A stretch of 64,000 nt of DNA from Pedobacter sp. D749 (GTDB taxonomy: Bacteria; Bacteroidota; Bacteroidia; Sphingobacteriales; Sphingobacteriaceae), in assembly GCF_019317285.1 (NCBI RefSeq), contig NZ_CP079218.1, positions 744,001 through 808,000 on the forward strand. The letters are read 5' to 3'. Made by a program: the position numbers and the translations under genes. The notes under the pieces are model-generated. The model did no database searches and was not told the origin of the DNA. It saw nothing but the letters and a program-made list of their open reading frames with translations. This document shows positions 43,275 through 50,894 of the stretch, piece after piece. The stretch's first letter is position 1. Each line of letters starts with the position of its first letter.

Positions 43275-44039
43275 ATGAAAATTGTTTTATTAGGTTCTGG
43301 AAATGTTGCTACACACTTAGCAAAAGCTTTAAAAAGCAAGGGCGAAGAGATCGTGCAGGTGTACAGTCAAAACCTGGATAATGCAACCTTACTGGCACAA
43401 TCGATTGCAACTGAAGCCATCGATGATTTAAATAAAATTAAGCAAAATGGTGATTTATATATCATCTCGGTAAAAGATGATGCGATTGAAAGCGTTGCTA
43501 AATCATTGAAAAATGTAACTGGTCTGGTGGTACACACGTCTGGAACTACAGATATTAATATTTTATCATCACAAGTTACTAAAGCGGGCGTTTTTTATCC
43601 TTTGCAAACTTTTTCAAAAGAAAAAGAGGTTTCATTTGAAAATATTCCACTTTGTATTGAAGCGAACGATGACAGTCAATTAACGATTTTAAGCAATCTC
43701 GCTGCTAAAATTAGCCGGGAAGTATATAAGTTAAATGGCGAGAAAAGAAAAGTATTACACCTGGCAGCGGTATTTGCCTGTAATTTTCCGAATCACCTGT
43801 ATGCTTTGGCAAATAAAATTTTAAGTCAGAACGATTTGGATTTTGAAATCATCAGGCCATTAATTGCCGAAACAGCCGATAAGGTAATGAGCAACCTGCC
43901 TGAAAATGTGCAGACTGGGCCAGCAGTCAGGGCTGATGAAAGCACTTTAAATAAGCATTTGAGCATGTTAACCGATATGCCTGAAGTGCAGAACATTTAT
44001 CAAACATTAAGCGATAGCATAAAATTAACGCTGAGATAG
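43275..44039 (+). CDS. Rossmann-fold DUF2520 domain protein
   Basis: 254 residues. An N-terminal NAD(P)-binding fold opens with KIVLLGSGNVATHLAKAL (GxGxxA, 2-19) and a central helix-rich C-terminal domain (HLAAVFACNFPNHLYALAN) is typical of DUF2520, relatives of F420 oxidoreductase / ketopantoate reductase-like dehydrogenases. HTSGT (around 95) is the family signature. Substrate unknown. It begins 4 bp after ccmF, so it is probably the third gene of the ccmE-ccmF unit, though the link to heme is by position only. Confidence 0.85.
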   Translation: MKIVLLGSGNVATHLAKALKSKGEEIVQVYSQNLDNATLLAQSIATEAIDDLNKIKQNGDLYIISVKDDAIESVAKSLKNVTGLVVHTSGTTDINILSSQVTKAGVFYPLQTFSKEKEVSFENIPLCIEANDDSQLTILSNLAAKISREVYKLNGEKRKVLHLAAVFACNFPNHLYALANKILSQNDLDFEIIRPLIAETADKVMSNLPENVQTGPAVRADESTLNKHLSMLTDMPEVQNIYQTLSDSIKLTLR

Positions 44040-44061
44040 CATAATTACGGCTTCTGCTTAG

Positions 44062-44069
44062 TACTTTTG
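44062..44069 (+). promoter_or_regulatory. -7 box (TACTTTTG) of the ferredoxin gene
   Basis: TACTTTTG matches TAnnTTTG and ends 10 bp before the ATG at 44080, shortly after the DUF2520 stop. Confidence 0.5.
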
Positions 44070-44079
44070 CAAAATAATT

Positions 44080-44412
44080 ATGAGCATTTTTAAACTAAAA
44101 ATAAATTTTGAAGAAGCAGATCACGAATCTATTGAATTACCAATAGCAGCCGGCGAATCTGTTTTAGATGTTTGTCTGGATAATGGAATCGAATTACAGC
44201 ACAACTGTGGTGGTGTTTGTGGTTGCAGTACCTGCCATGTGTACGTAACAAAAGGTATGGACAATATCGAAGAGATTTCTGACAAAGAAGAAGACTTTAT
44301 CGATAGAGCAGTCCGTCCGAAAATTACTTCCCGTTTAGGTTGCCAGTGTGTGGTGATTAACGGCGATATCGAAGTAACCATACCAGACCAGTCTGATTTT
44401 ATGGGACACTAG
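44080..44412 (+). CDS. fdx: 2Fe-2S ferredoxin (adrenodoxin / ISC type)
   Basis: 110 residues. Four cluster cysteines are visible: C43 and C49-x2-C52 in HNCGGVCGCSTC, and a late Cys in LGCQC (C88). This C-x5-C-x2-C-x(35)-C spacing and the DVCLDNGIELQ approach match adrenodoxin-type ferredoxins, which supply electrons for Fe-S cluster assembly. iscX follows 72 bp downstream, an arrangement known from ISC operons. hscA of the same system is 31 kb away. Confidence 0.92.
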   Translation: MSIFKLKINFEEADHESIELPIAAGESVLDVCLDNGIELQHNCGGVCGCSTCHVYVTKGMDNIEEISDKEEDFIDRAVRPKITSRLGCQCVVINGDIEVTIPDQSDFMGH

Positions 44413-44416
44413 GTTT

Positions 44417-44451
44417 AGTCCTTAGTCCAAAGTCCTTAGTCGGGAGTCGAT
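44417..44451. repeat. Heptamer-period AGTC array after the ferredoxin
   Basis: AGTC at 44417, 44424, 44431, 44438 and 44445, exactly 7 bp apart, in units AGTCCTT, AGTCCAA and AGTCGGG. It starts 4 bp after the stop codon. Same anchor as the perfect gldC repeat. Confidence 0.7.
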
Positions 44452-44484
44452 TAACCAATTTCAACAATTAACCAACAAAACAAC

Positions 44485-44727
44485 ATGAACAACGATAAAT
44501 TTGCTTTACCTTTTTATTGGAACGACTACGAAGATATAGCAATGTCTTTATATGAGAAATTTGGTGATGATTTTACAGAAGCCAAAATTTACCGTATCCG
44601 CTTTACCGAACTTTTAGAATGGGTTTTAGAATTGCCAAACTTTAAAGGTACTCGTGAGGAAAGCAGTGAAGGCCATTTAGAACAAATTCAATCTGCCTGG
44701 GTATACGAGTGGAGAGATAATCAGTAA
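44485..44727 (+). CDS. iscX: Fe-S assembly protein IscX
   Basis: 80 residues, the IscX size. It is an acidic helical protein with the pattern FYWNDYEDIAMSLYEKFGDD (residues 10-29) and the later FTELLEWVLELPNF. IscX is thought to bind IscS and adjust iron delivery or cluster formation. Placement beside a 2Fe-2S ferredoxin supports the name. Downstream kdsC is separated by 74 bp of array sequence. Confidence 0.88.
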   Translation: MNNDKFALPFYWNDYEDIAMSLYEKFGDDFTEAKIYRIRFTELLEWVLELPNFKGTREESSEGHLEQIQSAWVYEWRDNQ

Positions 44728-44732
44728 CTACT

Positions 44733-44801
44733 AGTCCTGAGTTCGGAGTCCTCAGTCATGAGTCGGCACCGAGTGCTTAACCCTAAACGCCAAACGCGCC
44801 A
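44733..44801. repeat. Heptamer-period arrays between iscX and kdsC
   Basis: AGTC/AGTT at 44733, 44740, 44747, 44754 and 44761, exactly 7 bp apart (for example AGTCCTC, AGTCATG). A second set follows with AAC at 44779, 44786 and 44793 in units such as TAAACGC and CAAACGC, ending directly at the kdsC ATG. The spacing after the iscX stop is 5 bp. Confidence 0.7.
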
Positions 44802-45329
44802 ATGTTTCTCCAGAAATTAAAAGAGATTACCACTTTCATTTTTGATGTAGATGGTGTGCTTACCGATGGATCAGTTCAGGTTACTGATAATGGCCAGTCG
44901 TTGCGCACTTTTAACATTAAAGATGGCTATGCCATGCAATTAGCCGTTAAAAAAGGATATAACATCTGTATTATATCTGGTGGAGATGGTATTGCCATGG
45001 GCAAACGATTTTTTAATCTGGGCGTAACAGATGTGTTTCTCGGAACAGGAGATAAGGTTGGCATTTTCAATCAATATCTTCAAGATAAGGGCATTACTTC
45101 AGGAGAAGTGCTTTATATGGGCGACGATATCCCTGATTTAAAAGTAATGAAACTCGTAGGGCTCCCAACGTGCCCGGCGGATGCCGTAGAAGAGATAAAA
45201 GCAATTTCTACATTCATTTCTCCCTACAATGGAGGCAAAACTGCTGTGCGTGATATTATCGAAAAAGTAATGAAAGTACAGGGCAGGTGGCACGATGAAA
45301 ATCCAAATGCTGCCGATTCGGGTAATTAG
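44802..45329 (+). CDS. kdsC: 3-deoxy-D-manno-octulosonate 8-phosphate phosphatase (KdsC)
   Basis: 175 residues, a capless HAD phosphatase of the KdsC/YrbI type acting in the Kdo pathway for lipopolysaccharide. Motif I FDVDGVLTDG has the catalytic D15 and D17; motif II Ser is in IISGGDG, the motif III Lys in GTGDKVG, and motif IV is YMGDDIPDLK. Length matches the short tetrameric family. No other kds gene is near. A repeat-rich spacer follows. Confidence 0.93.
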   Translation: MFLQKLKEITTFIFDVDGVLTDGSVQVTDNGQSLRTFNIKDGYAMQLAVKKGYNICIISGGDGIAMGKRFFNLGVTDVFLGTGDKVGIFNQYLQDKGITSGEVLYMGDDIPDLKVMKLVGLPTCPADAVEEIKAISTFISPYNGGKTAVRDIIEKVMKVQGRWHDENPNAADSGN

Positions 45330-45379
45330 GTTCATTAGTTCACTGGTCATTGCTAGTTGACATTACCCTAACCGCAATT

Positions 45380-45406
45380 GTCATCCTGAGCGTAGTTGAA
45401 GGATCT
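45380..45406. repeat. Dispersed extragenic repeat, TCATCCTGAGCGTAG family, copy A
   Basis: GTCATCCTGAGCGTAG followed by TTGAAGGATCT. The second copy at 45540-45566 differs by a single base, and a relative core lies in inverted form at 9585-9644. The element is known in general form from many Bacteroidota spacers. Confidence 0.7.
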
Positions 45407-45486
45407 CTCCACACGCATTTTGAAGAAATAACTTAGTAATAGATTTCTCCGTTTCACTTCTTTAAAGTCAAGATGATGATATAAGT

Positions 45487-45528
45487 TATGACTATTGATC
45501 ATTGTAAATTGAACATTGGTCATTGTGC
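45487..45528. repeat. Heptamer-period ATTG array
   Basis: ATTG at 45494, 45501, 45508, 45515 and 45522, exactly 7 bp apart, with all three remaining bases varying between units (ATTGATC, ATTGTAA, ATTGAAC, ATTGGTC). It is not next to a stop codon and sits between two copies of the TCATCCTGAG repeat. Confidence 0.7.
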
Positions 45529-45539
45529 TTTCCATGATT

Positions 45540-45566
45540 GTCATCCTGAGCGTAGTCGAAGGATCT
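45540..45566. repeat. Dispersed extragenic repeat, TCATCCTGAGCGTAG family, copy B
   Basis: Same orientation as copy A, 160 bp downstream, with TCGAAGG where copy A has TTGAAGG. Confidence 0.7.
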
Positions 45567-45651
45567 TTAGCTACGTACCACCTACCAGAATGACGTTCCG
45601 ATTATAAATATTCAACTCCAAAATTTGCATACAATAAGATTATATCCGAAA

Positions 45652-45699
45652 TTTACATCAATAAATTAATCAATCGATTGATTAATTTATTGATGTAAA
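45652..45699. promoter_or_regulatory. 48-bp perfect palindrome upstream of the universal stress gene
   Basis: Two 24-bp arms meet without spacer at 45675/45676 (centre AATCAATCGATTGATT); the outer ends are TTTACATCA and TGATGTAAA. All 24 positions pair. It ends 17 bp before the ATG. A near-consensus -7 box TAATTTTA lies at 45704-45711, so the palindrome would cover the -33 region, as expected of an operator. There is no T-run, so it is not a standard terminator. Confidence 0.7.
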
Positions 45700-45716
45700 A
45701 ACATAATTTTAATCAT

Positions 45717-46547
45717 ATGAGTACATACCTTGTACCTGTCGATTTTTCTAAAACAGCTGATCATGCTGCGAAATATGCGGCCAGGTTGAGTTTCGCTATG
45801 ACGAACTCAAAAATTATACTGCTTAATGCTTATTACGTTTCCGAATACGAGAGCATTCTTCCTACCCCTGATATGCTCATTACTACTGATGAAAATATCG
45901 CCGACGAAATTACCAAAAGGCTCGAAGCACTCGAAAAACTGAAGTCAAAAATGCTGGAGATTAATCCCAAGGCCGAAATAGAGGTTTCTCTAACAAGGGA
46001 AACCTTATTAAGATCAATCATTGATCGGGTAAATAGGGAAGAAATCGAAGTCATTATTATCGGAAGTAACGGTAAAAAAGCGAAAGACGAAAGTGATATC
46101 GGTTCCAATGCGATCAAAATTTCTAAATCAAGTCCGGTGCCGGTTTTGGTTGTTCCGCCTAAGGCCGACTATCAATCGATCCGTAAAGCCATTTTAGCCT
46201 GCGATTTTAAAAAAGTTAAAGAGGTGATTCCTATGCACGCACTCAAAAATATCCTGAGCAAACATGTCCTCGAACTTTTGGTGCTCAATATTAATTCCGG
46301 TCATAAGATCGATTCCCAGGAAGAACATTTTTTACATGAGATGCTTAAAGATTTTTCTCCGGCTTATCATTATTCCGATCATCCCGATACGATTAAGGGG
46401 ATCGTAAAATTTGCCAAAAGCGAAGAAGCCCAGTTGATTATTGCACTTCCAAAGAAGTATAGTTTTTTTGAAAGCTTATTGCACGAAAGTGTATCTCAAA
46501 GGTTAACGATTAAATCGCATGTGCCGGTATTATTGTTGAAGGATTGA
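45717..46547 (+). CDS. Tandem universal stress protein (UspA family)
   Basis: 276 residues. Two Usp-like domains: the first (about 1-147) opens YLVPVDFSKTADHAAKYA and ends with the ATP-binding loop G-SN-G-KKAKDESDI-GS, a complete G-2x-G-9x-G(S/T) motif; the second (about 150-276) is degenerate and lacks the loop. Two-domain Usp proteins are common stress-response proteins in Bacteroidota. Regulation is suggested by a 48-bp perfect palindrome over its promoter region. It is a single gene; the downstream LTXXQ gene has its own leader. Confidence 0.88.
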   Translation: MSTYLVPVDFSKTADHAAKYAARLSFAMTNSKIILLNAYYVSEYESILPTPDMLITTDENIADEITKRLEALEKLKSKMLEINPKAEIEVSLTRETLLRSIIDRVNREEIEVIIIGSNGKKAKDESDIGSNAIKISKSSPVPVLVVPPKADYQSIRKAILACDFKKVKEVIPMHALKNILSKHVLELLVLNINSGHKIDSQEEHFLHEMLKDFSPAYHYSDHPDTIKGIVKFAKSEEAQLIIALPKKYSFFESLLHESVSQRLTIKSHVPVLLLKD

Positions 46548-46652
46548 TATTTACTCATTTTGCAACGGCTTAGTTACATGGTGCCTTTAAACTTTCATTT
46601 TCTTTTACACTCCAATAAACTCAATTTGGACCAAAAACAACAAAAGAACAAC

Positions 46653-47042
46653 ATGAAAAAATTAATGATGATTTGCGGATTAATGCTAGGTATAGCTGGT
46701 TTAGCTAACGCGCAACAGGGTGGCGGACAAGGTAGAATGATGATGAAACCTGAAGAAAGAGTAAAATTGCTTGACGAAAAATTAAAGTTATCTGATGATC
46801 AGAAAACAAAGTTAACCACCGTTTTTACTGAGCAGGCCGAAACGATGAAAAAAATGCGCGAAGAAATGCAAGGTGGTGGGGATAGAGATGCGATGAGAGA
46901 GAAAATGCAAAAAATGCGTGCTGATAACGACGCAAAAGTTACTGCGGTATTAACTGACGATCAGAAAAAAGCTTACGAAGCCTGGCAAAAAGAGCAACGT
47001 GCTGAAATGGAAAAACGTAGACAGGGTGGTGGAAACAACTAA
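46653..47042 (+). CDS. Exported LTXXQ-type helical protein (Spy/CpxP-like)
   Basis: 129 residues from the ATG at 46653. The frame opens 31 codons earlier, but that stretch lacks a plausible start and MKKLMMICGLMLGIAGLANAQ is a clean signal peptide. The mature part is helical and rich in Met, Lys, Glu and Gln, with two LTXXQ-like motifs (LKLSDDQKTK around residue 45 and AVLTDDQKKAY around 99) and Gly-rich ends (QQGGGQG; RRQGGGNN). Periplasmic proteins of this type include Spy/CpxP; chaperone or metal-sensing roles are known for relatives, not shown here. A strong hairpin terminator follows. Confidence 0.8.
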   Translation: MKKLMMICGLMLGIAGLANAQQGGGQGRMMMKPEERVKLLDEKLKLSDDQKTKLTTVFTEQAETMKKMREEMQGGGDRDAMREKMQKMRADNDAKVTAVLTDDQKKAYEAWQKEQRAEMEKRRQGGGNN

Positions 47043-47060
47043 ATCTTGTTAAAATATCAA

Positions 47061-47093
47061 ATAAGAAAAGCGGCTTTATGTCGCTTTTCTTAT
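47061..47093. terminator. Bidirectional hairpin terminator
   Basis: ATAAGAAAAGCG (47061-47072) pairs perfectly with CGCTTTTCTTAT (47082-47093) across a 9-nt loop, followed by TTTTA. It terminates the LTXXQ gene and leads straight to the maf start. Confidence 0.8.
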
Positions 47094-47112
47094 TTTAGCA
47101 AAAAAATAAAAT

Positions 47113-47679
47113 ATGCCTGCAAATTTTCCTCCTATCGTTCTAGCCTCTAAATCACCTCGAAGACAAGAACTTTTAACGCTTATGGGTTTAGATTTTAAAG
47201 TCGAGTTAAAGGATGTTGATGAAAGTTACCCTTTAGATTTAAGTCCGGCAGAAATTGCCGTTTACATTTCAGAACAGAAGGCCAGGGCTTTTACTGCTGA
47301 TGGTGAAATAGTGATTACAGCAGATACCATCGTTGCCTTAAACGGAGAAATTTTAGGTAAACCAGAAAATAGGGCACATGCTCAAGAAATGTTAAAAAAA
47401 CTCTCCGGCAGTAAACACGAGGTTTTTACAGGTGTAACACTTGTTAAAGGCGATAAAATTCATTCGTTTTATGATAGGACAGAGGTTTACTGTAAACCTG
47501 TTACAGCTGATGAAATTGATTTCTACATTGATAATTACAAACCCTTTGATAAGGCCGGAAGTTACGGCGTGCAGGACTGGTGGGGCATCGTAGTGGTACA
47601 ACGGATTGAAGGCTCGTATACTAACGTAATGGGCTTGCCAACAGAAAAGCTGTATAATGAACTATTGAAGTTTATTTAA
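47113..47679 (+). CDS. maf: Maf family nucleotide pyrophosphatase
   Basis: 188 residues, the Maf length. The N-terminal ASKSPRRQELL (12-22) is the family signature, followed by ITADTIV, NRAHAQEMLKKLSG, and the conserved DKAGSYGVQDWWG near residue 145 with the GSYTNVMGLP stretch. Maf proteins hydrolyse non-canonical or UTP/dTTP nucleotides and act in housekeeping or septum-related roles. The LTXXQ gene and its terminator lie just upstream, so it is probably transcribed separately. Confidence 0.93.
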   Translation: MPANFPPIVLASKSPRRQELLTLMGLDFKVELKDVDESYPLDLSPAEIAVYISEQKARAFTADGEIVITADTIVALNGEILGKPENRAHAQEMLKKLSGSKHEVFTGVTLVKGDKIHSFYDRTEVYCKPVTADEIDFYIDNYKPFDKAGSYGVQDWWGIVVVQRIEGSYTNVMGLPTEKLYNELLKFI

Positions 47680-47731
47680 AACCTCTTGTGGAATTCTCTT
47701 AAAAGTTTCATCATCTCTAAAAACAACCACG

Positions 47732-48409
47732 ATGAAAACGAGAATTAAGGAAGTTACCATAGCCGAGCCATGTTTACAGAACTGGGATGAAATGGATAAA
47801 AGAGAAGGTTTCAATTTCTGTAAAGCCTGTAGCAAAAATGTAATCGATTTCTCTGGCTATACCAATGCAGAAATCATCAATGTATTGGCAAATGCAGGTT
47901 CTTCTGTATGCGGCCGCATGAGTCAAAGCCAATTAAACCAGCTCAACTATCATCTGGCTATTGTTCCAACAAACAATAGAAACTGGATGAAGTACCTTGG
48001 TGTACTGGCTATAGGCATGAGCATTTTTGTGATGGATGCCAGGGCCGAAAATTTGAAGGAGCCCATTGAAATAACTAGAAGCATAAATAACAAAACCGCC
48101 GATAAAAAACCAGTTGTACCAAAAAAAGTATACGGTTATGTTATCGGAACAGATAATAAGCCGCTTGCTGGAATAAGGTTATTCGTTCTTGATACTAAAT
48201 ATGTTACTTTGACTGATAAAAACGGTCGGTATGAAATTCTTTTGGATAATAAGTTTGATTTCAGTAAAAACCAACTGATGGTTGAAAGTATCCGTTATTC
48301 AGCCTTTTTAACACTCGATTTTTCTAAAGAGAAACAAAATAACCTCAAACTCAAAAAAGCTGAACCCATGATTATGGGTAGAGTGCTGATTGCGTCAAAA
48401 AAGAAATAA
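47732..48409 (+). CDS. Membrane protein with N-terminal Cys cluster and carboxypeptidase-regulatory-like domain
   Basis: 225 residues. The N-terminal ~75 residues carry a Cys pattern with Trp (EPCLQNWDEM ... FNFCKACSKNVIDFS ... SSVCGRMSQSQLNQL), which recurs in Bacteroidota membrane proteins and may bind metal. One helix follows at about 88-104 (MKYLGVLAIGMSIFVMDARA), then a periplasmic KKVYGYVIGTDNKPLAGIRL repeat domain (about 131-190) of the carboxypeptidase-regulatory-like type. I have seen this order in other Bacteroidota proteins but cannot assign a function. Confidence 0.6.
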   Translation: MKTRIKEVTIAEPCLQNWDEMDKREGFNFCKACSKNVIDFSGYTNAEIINVLANAGSSVCGRMSQSQLNQLNYHLAIVPTNNRNWMKYLGVLAIGMSIFVMDARAENLKEPIEITRSINNKTADKKPVVPKKVYGYVIGTDNKPLAGIRLFVLDTKYVTLTDKNGRYEILLDNKFDFSKNQLMVESIRYSAFLTLDFSKEKQNNLKLKKAEPMIMGRVLIASKKK

Positions 48410-48904
48410 TTCTAAATTAATATACGCAAACTCTCGGTGAGGCTGTATCATCAATATACAATTGTCATCCTGAAGGATAATTTATTTATAAAAATCAATA
48501 TTAGTGAAGTACAATCGTTTTCCCTTGTCCTACGGCTCGGCCTTGCCTCGGCTCGCCGCCGCCGAAGGGCTCTTTCTTTTTGGCATCAAAAAGTAACAAA
48601 AAATGCCGGCTGAAAATTTTTCTTTCGAAGCTAGTAGGTTGGCTTAGGCAGTGCAGCCCGAAAAATTTGTTAGGCCGGATTTAAGCAGAACGGAGATATC
48701 GTGCTATGGCCTAGCTGGGTGGAAATACTAAAGTAATTAAAGAATTGATTAGTAATGACTTATGAAATAACGTTAATGTGGCTTGTCGAAGGGTCTGTTT
48801 AAATGTCTTACAAAGCGTTTCGATACTTCGTCAAGCTCAGTACAGGCTGAGCTCAACGTGAAAAATGAGAAGTTAAATTACAATTTATGATACAGCCTCA
48901 TTTT
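48410..48904. other. 495-bp spacer of dispersed-repeat sequence, no gene seen
   Basis: It begins with the TCATCCTGAAGGAT fragment of the extragenic repeat family, then has a GC-rich segment 48525-48600 (CCTTGCCTCGGCTCG, GCCGCCGAAGGG) and TTTTTGGCATCAAAAAGTAA, which can fold into a small hairpin. Near 48820-48850 are ATACTTCGTCAAGCTCAG and its near-inverse CAGGCTGAGC. Short frames cover it but lack starts and normal composition. Confidence 0.5.
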
Positions 48905-49819
48905 TTATATCAGGCTGGCCAGTACGCCCATTTTCAAATCGTAAGTGGAAAGCGTTAACCTGTTTATCTTCGATCTGCCCAAAACGTAATTAGTAATTAA
49001 AGCAGCAATTACAATCATATCAACTCTTAATGGAATTATTCCGGGCATTTCAGTCCTTTCTTTATGTGTAGCATTGAGTAGTTTTATCGAGGTTGCAATA
49101 TAGTCGTCAAAGTTAAATTCGAAAGTTTTGGTGGTATTTATATCTGTTTTCAGTTTGTTTTTTCTGATGATGAGCTCCGCAAAGGTTTCGAATGCTCCGG
49201 CAGATCCGATCAGCACTTTGGGCTGATGTTTTTCACAGATGTCGAAAAGATCGGTGAGTTGGTGTTGTATGTGAAATAAAATGGCGTTTTTATCCCCGTC
49301 ATTTATGGGGTCTGATTTGAAAAATTGTTGCATTAAACGAGCTGCACCAATATTGTAACTTTTCTTCCAGATCAGGTTTTCAGTATCGCAAAGAATAAAT
49401 TCTACACTGCCGCCACCAATATCCATAATCAACGAAAGATCGGTAATGGCCCCACTCAGTTTTACTCCCCTGTAAATTAATTCAGCTTCTTCATCACCGC
49501 TAATCGTTTCAATGTTTATTCCAGTTCTTTCATTTACTGCATCAACGAAATCTTTGCCGTTTTCTGCGCTCCTAACGGCAGATGTTGCCGTAGCTCTAAC
49601 CTTATCAACCTGGTAATCACTAATAATTTGACTAAAATCCTTAAGACAATTTATCCCTCTTTCAAAGGCCGCTGGAATGATAATGTTATCGTTAATTCTT
49701 CCTTCGCCCAATTTAACGGGAACATTGGTTTTGTATAAAATTTCCGGCTGGTTCCCTGTTGTCTTCGCAATAAGTAAGTGGAAGGTATTGGTTCCAAGAT
49801 CAATAACAGCAACACGCAT
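48905..49819 (-). CDS. ppx: Exopolyphosphatase / guanosine pentaphosphatase (Ppx/GppA)
   Basis: 304 residues, the short Ppx/GppA form of the actin-like ATPase fold. Motifs: VAVIDLGTNTFHLLIA (1-17 region), STRATATSAVRSAENG as the second phosphate loop (near 85), and MDIGGGSVEF near 145. The usual C-terminal HD domain of longer Ppx is absent, so this is a short enzyme of the type common in Bacteroidota. It may act on polyphosphate or pppGpp; the choice is not visible. A -7 box lies 160 bp upstream. Confidence 0.88.
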   Translation of the reverse strand: MRVAVIDLGTNTFHLLIAKTTGNQPEILYKTNVPVKLGEGRINDNIIIPAAFERGINCLKDFSQIISDYQVDKVRATATSAVRSAENGKDFVDAVNERTGINIETISGDEEAELIYRGVKLSGAITDLSLIMDIGGGSVEFILCDTENLIWKKSYNIGAARLMQQFFKSDPINDGDKNAILFHIQHQLTDLFDICEKHQPKVLIGSAGAFETFAELIIRKNKLKTDINTTKTFEFNFDDYIATSIKLLNATHKERTEMPGIIPLRVDMIVIAALITNYVLGRSKINRLTLSTYDLKMGVLASLI

Positions 49820-49977
49820 ATTTTTTGTTTATATTTTTTTGGAAAGCAGAAGCAGTGCTTTATCGGGAACTGCAGTCCTGCTATCCATTAAATTTCGTTA
49901 ATGTTGGTGCTAAATTAAAGCAAGTTCACCGAAATATCATTGCTATCAGGTTTATTTTTAAACGTTAGCACTTTTTG

Positions 49978-49985
49978 CAAATATA
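49978..49985 (-). promoter_or_regulatory. -7 box (TATATTTG), possible ppx promoter
   Basis: Minus-strand TATATTTG matches TAnnTTTG but is about 160 bp from the ppx start, implying a long leader. The gap 49820-50144 has no gene. Confidence 0.3.
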
Positions 49986-50049
49986 GCGAAGGGCATAATT
50001 ATACTATGGCCGGGCCCCTTAAATAGTACCGATAACCTTTCTTAATAAA

Positions 50050-50105
50050 CGGGATAGTAGTGGCAGCCTCAGATTTTTTCAATCTGAGCTATAACGTATA
50101 GCCCG
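50050..50105. repeat. Extragenic inverted repeat
   Basis: CTCAGATT (50068-50075) and AATCTGAG (50081-50088) form a perfect stem around TTTTC. The arms continue imperfectly outwards through AGTAGTGGC and CGGG versus CCCGG. It is similar in style to REP-like repeats seen at 49861 and 62875. Confidence 0.6.
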
Positions 50106-50144
50106 GCTAGCATTAAAATAATCACTGCAATTGCTTTTCTAATC

Positions 50145-50861
50145 CTATTTCATTAAATCCTGCAATTGTTTCGCATTATGTAATGCTCCAATGCCCCAGG
50201 TATTGTTAAAGTATACAAAAGCTTCACTGACGCTATCTTCTATTTGGCTTTTAAGGTCTTTAATTACTTTAATATCATATTCAGATTTATACAACACAGG
50301 CTTCCCATGAAAGCGGTAATAGACAGTTTTGTTATTTTGAATTACATCATCGGGTAGGGCAGATGGGTAGCTTTGTCCGCTGAAAATGATGTTTTTTGTG
50401 GATAGCTTTCTGTAAATATCTTCATCAAACCAGCTGATGTGGCGAAATTCTACCACGTTTTTAAAATCTGGTCTTAAATTTTCAATCAATAGATTTAACC
50501 GTTCAGCATTATAATCGAACTTCGGTGGAAACTGAAAAAGTACACAGCCCAATTTTTCCTTTAGTCCGGTTTGAATAGCCTCGTAAAAATCGTTGATCAG
50601 TTCTTTGCAATCTTTAAACTGCTTGTAGTGTGTAATTAAACGCGGGGCCTTAATTGTAAACAAAAAGTCGTCGGGACTTTCATTGTACCATTTATCGAAC
50701 GATTTTTGCGTTGGCATTTTATAAAAAGTAGAATTAAGCTCTATTGTATTAAAATGCTCGCAATAATACTTAAACCAATCTTTTTGTGCTAAACCTTTAG
50801 GATAGAAAACTTCTTTCCATTCGCGGTAATAGAAACCTGAACAACCAATTCTCCATTTCAT
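50145..50861 (-). CDS. DUF72 family protein
   Basis: 238 residues, the DUF72 (YecE-like) TIM-barrel size. The opening WRIGCSGFYYREWK (3-16) and the NTIELNSTFYKMP (42-54) and FTIKAPRLITHYK (73-85) strands are family signatures, with the late VYFNNTWGIGALHNAKQL tail. The function of the family is unknown despite wide occurrence. Single minus-strand gene between a small membrane-protein gene and a spacer. Confidence 0.9.
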   Translation of the reverse strand: MKWRIGCSGFYYREWKEVFYPKGLAQKDWFKYYCEHFNTIELNSTFYKMPTQKSFDKWYNESPDDFLFTIKAPRLITHYKQFKDCKELINDFYEAIQTGLKEKLGCVLFQFPPKFDYNAERLNLLIENLRPDFKNVVEFRHISWFDEDIYRKLSTKNIIFSGQSYPSALPDDVIQNNKTVYYRFHGKPVLYKSEYDIKVIKDLKSQIEDSVSEAFVYFNNTWGIGALHNAKQLQDLMK

Positions 50862-50894
50862 GCATAGAAAACAGGTTATAGAGGGAAAGGTTTA

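Larger units (their letters stand above)
45330..45651. other. Repeat-filled spacer before the universal stress gene
   Basis: No gene seen. It starts with a loose 7/8-bp array directly after the kdsC stop (GTTCATTAG, GTTCACTG, GTCATTG). It holds two direct copies of a TCATCCTGAGCGTAG element and an exact 7-bp array, each listed separately. The plain stretch at 45570-45650 is AT-rich and leads into the 48-bp palindrome. Confidence 0.6.

Noticed and set aside
45652..45699. 48-bp palindrome considered as a transcription terminator of kdsC
   Set aside because: It is AT-rich, 320 bp past the kdsC stop, has no T-run and sits next to the following gene start. An operator or cruciform role fits better.
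45652..45699. Palindrome considered as an FNR/Crp site
   Set aside because: The half-sites are in the order ATCAA...TTGAT, not TTGAT-4-ATCAA, and the symmetry extends over 48 bp, far more than an FNR or Crp site needs.
48410..48904. Short frames in the GC-rich part of this spacer considered as a gene
   Set aside because: They lack a start with context and normal composition, and the sequence resembles repeat families in other spacers of the window.
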